From: Alphaproteobacteria bacterium
Lineage (GTDB): Bacteria; Pseudomonadota; Alphaproteobacteria; Micavibrionales; UBA2020
Direction: 5' to 3'
Length of the DNA stretch: 5,847 nt
Assembly (NCBI GenBank): GCA_023136145.1
Contig: JAGLRU010000419.1
Coordinates: 1 to 5,847, forward strand
The notes under the pieces were generated by a model. The model was not told the origin of the DNA, searched no databases, and saw only the letters and a program-made list of their open reading frames with translations. This document shows, piece by piece, positions 5,714 to 5,847 of this stretch (the stretch's first letter is position 1; the number at the start of each line of letters is the position of its first letter). The translations under genes and the position numbers were made by a program.

Positions 5714-5847
5714 ATGACATCTATATCCAGAATTGCATTTACGCTTGTTTTATCAGTGTTTTTAAGTCTGTTGGCGGGGCTTTTTTCTCCAACATCGGGG
5801 TTTGCATGGGAGGAGGAGATTCGCACTGTAAAACGCACCGTTTCAGG
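5714..5847 (+). CDS. Exported protein with N-terminal signal peptide, partial (runs off the right edge)
   Basis: The ATG at 5714 follows GGAG (5702-5705) by eight bases. Forty-four codons are visible with no stop. The product begins MTSISRIAFTLVLSVFLSLL: a short basic start, a hydrophobic core of about 17 residues, then LFSPTSGFA and WEEEIRTVKRTVSG. This is a classical Sec signal peptide with likely cleavage after GFA at residue 31, so the mature protein would be periplasmic or outer-membrane associated. There is no lipobox cysteine. Only 13 mature residues are visible, so the family cannot be named. It is transcribed divergently from the FlgC-like gene. A flagellar role such as an exported assembly factor is possible from context but is not shown by the sequence. 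Confidence 0.75.
   Translation, partial: MTSISRIAFTLVLSVFLSLLAGLFSPTSGFAWEEEIRTVKRTVS

Noticed and set aside
1..5847. CRISPR array, transposase or toxin-antitoxin pair
   Set aside because: No regularly spaced repeats, no transposase motifs and no small paired genes were seen.

Overview
The window looks like chromosomal DNA from an alphaproteobacterium. The best evidence is the large penicillin-binding protein 1A, whose N-terminal region (YEPPIVTRAYASDGRLL, AEDKSFYTHPG), CxxC motif and QRGTG stretch resemble alphaproteobacterial PBP1A as I remember it. I cannot place it at genus level. The GC-rich CCCCCGC/GCGGGGG hairpin between genes is of a kind often dispersed in such genomes.

Layout. Positions 1-383 hold the 3' end of an unrecognised membrane protein with a basic C-terminal tail. 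A 241-base gap follows, with a 13-of-14-bp stem-loop at 424-453. Positions 625-3069 encode a complete bifunctional peptidoglycan synthase (mrcA/ponA) with all catalytic motifs present. A tRNA-Thr(TGT) with encoded CCA lies at 3131-3206. Just downstream, behind its own sigma70-like promoter, is a single AT-rich gene (3350-5026) for an AIPR-family protein (abortive infection phage resistance). It has an N-terminal motif pair that looks like a PD-(D/E)XK nuclease. It converges on a minus-strand gene for a short FlgC-like flagellar rod protein (5184-5597). The two are separated by a GC-rich palindromic repeat. A divergent gene starts at 5714 and leaves the window. It begins with a clear signal peptide.

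How the parts relate. mrcA, the tRNA and the flagellar-type gene look like core genome and do not form one operon. The AIPR gene is the outlier: low GC in the stretch counted, alone, next to a tRNA, and flanked by an 11-bp direct repeat (3270-3280 and 5155-5165). The simplest reading is a one-gene defence cargo inserted between tRNA-Thr and the flagellar-type gene. No integrase, transposase, CRISPR array or partner defence gene is visible. No stretch over 300 bases lacks a gene.

The most interesting items are the solitary AIPR defence gene with its putative nuclease domain and flanking repeat, and the orphan FlgC-like gene that lacks its usual flgB and fliE neighbours.
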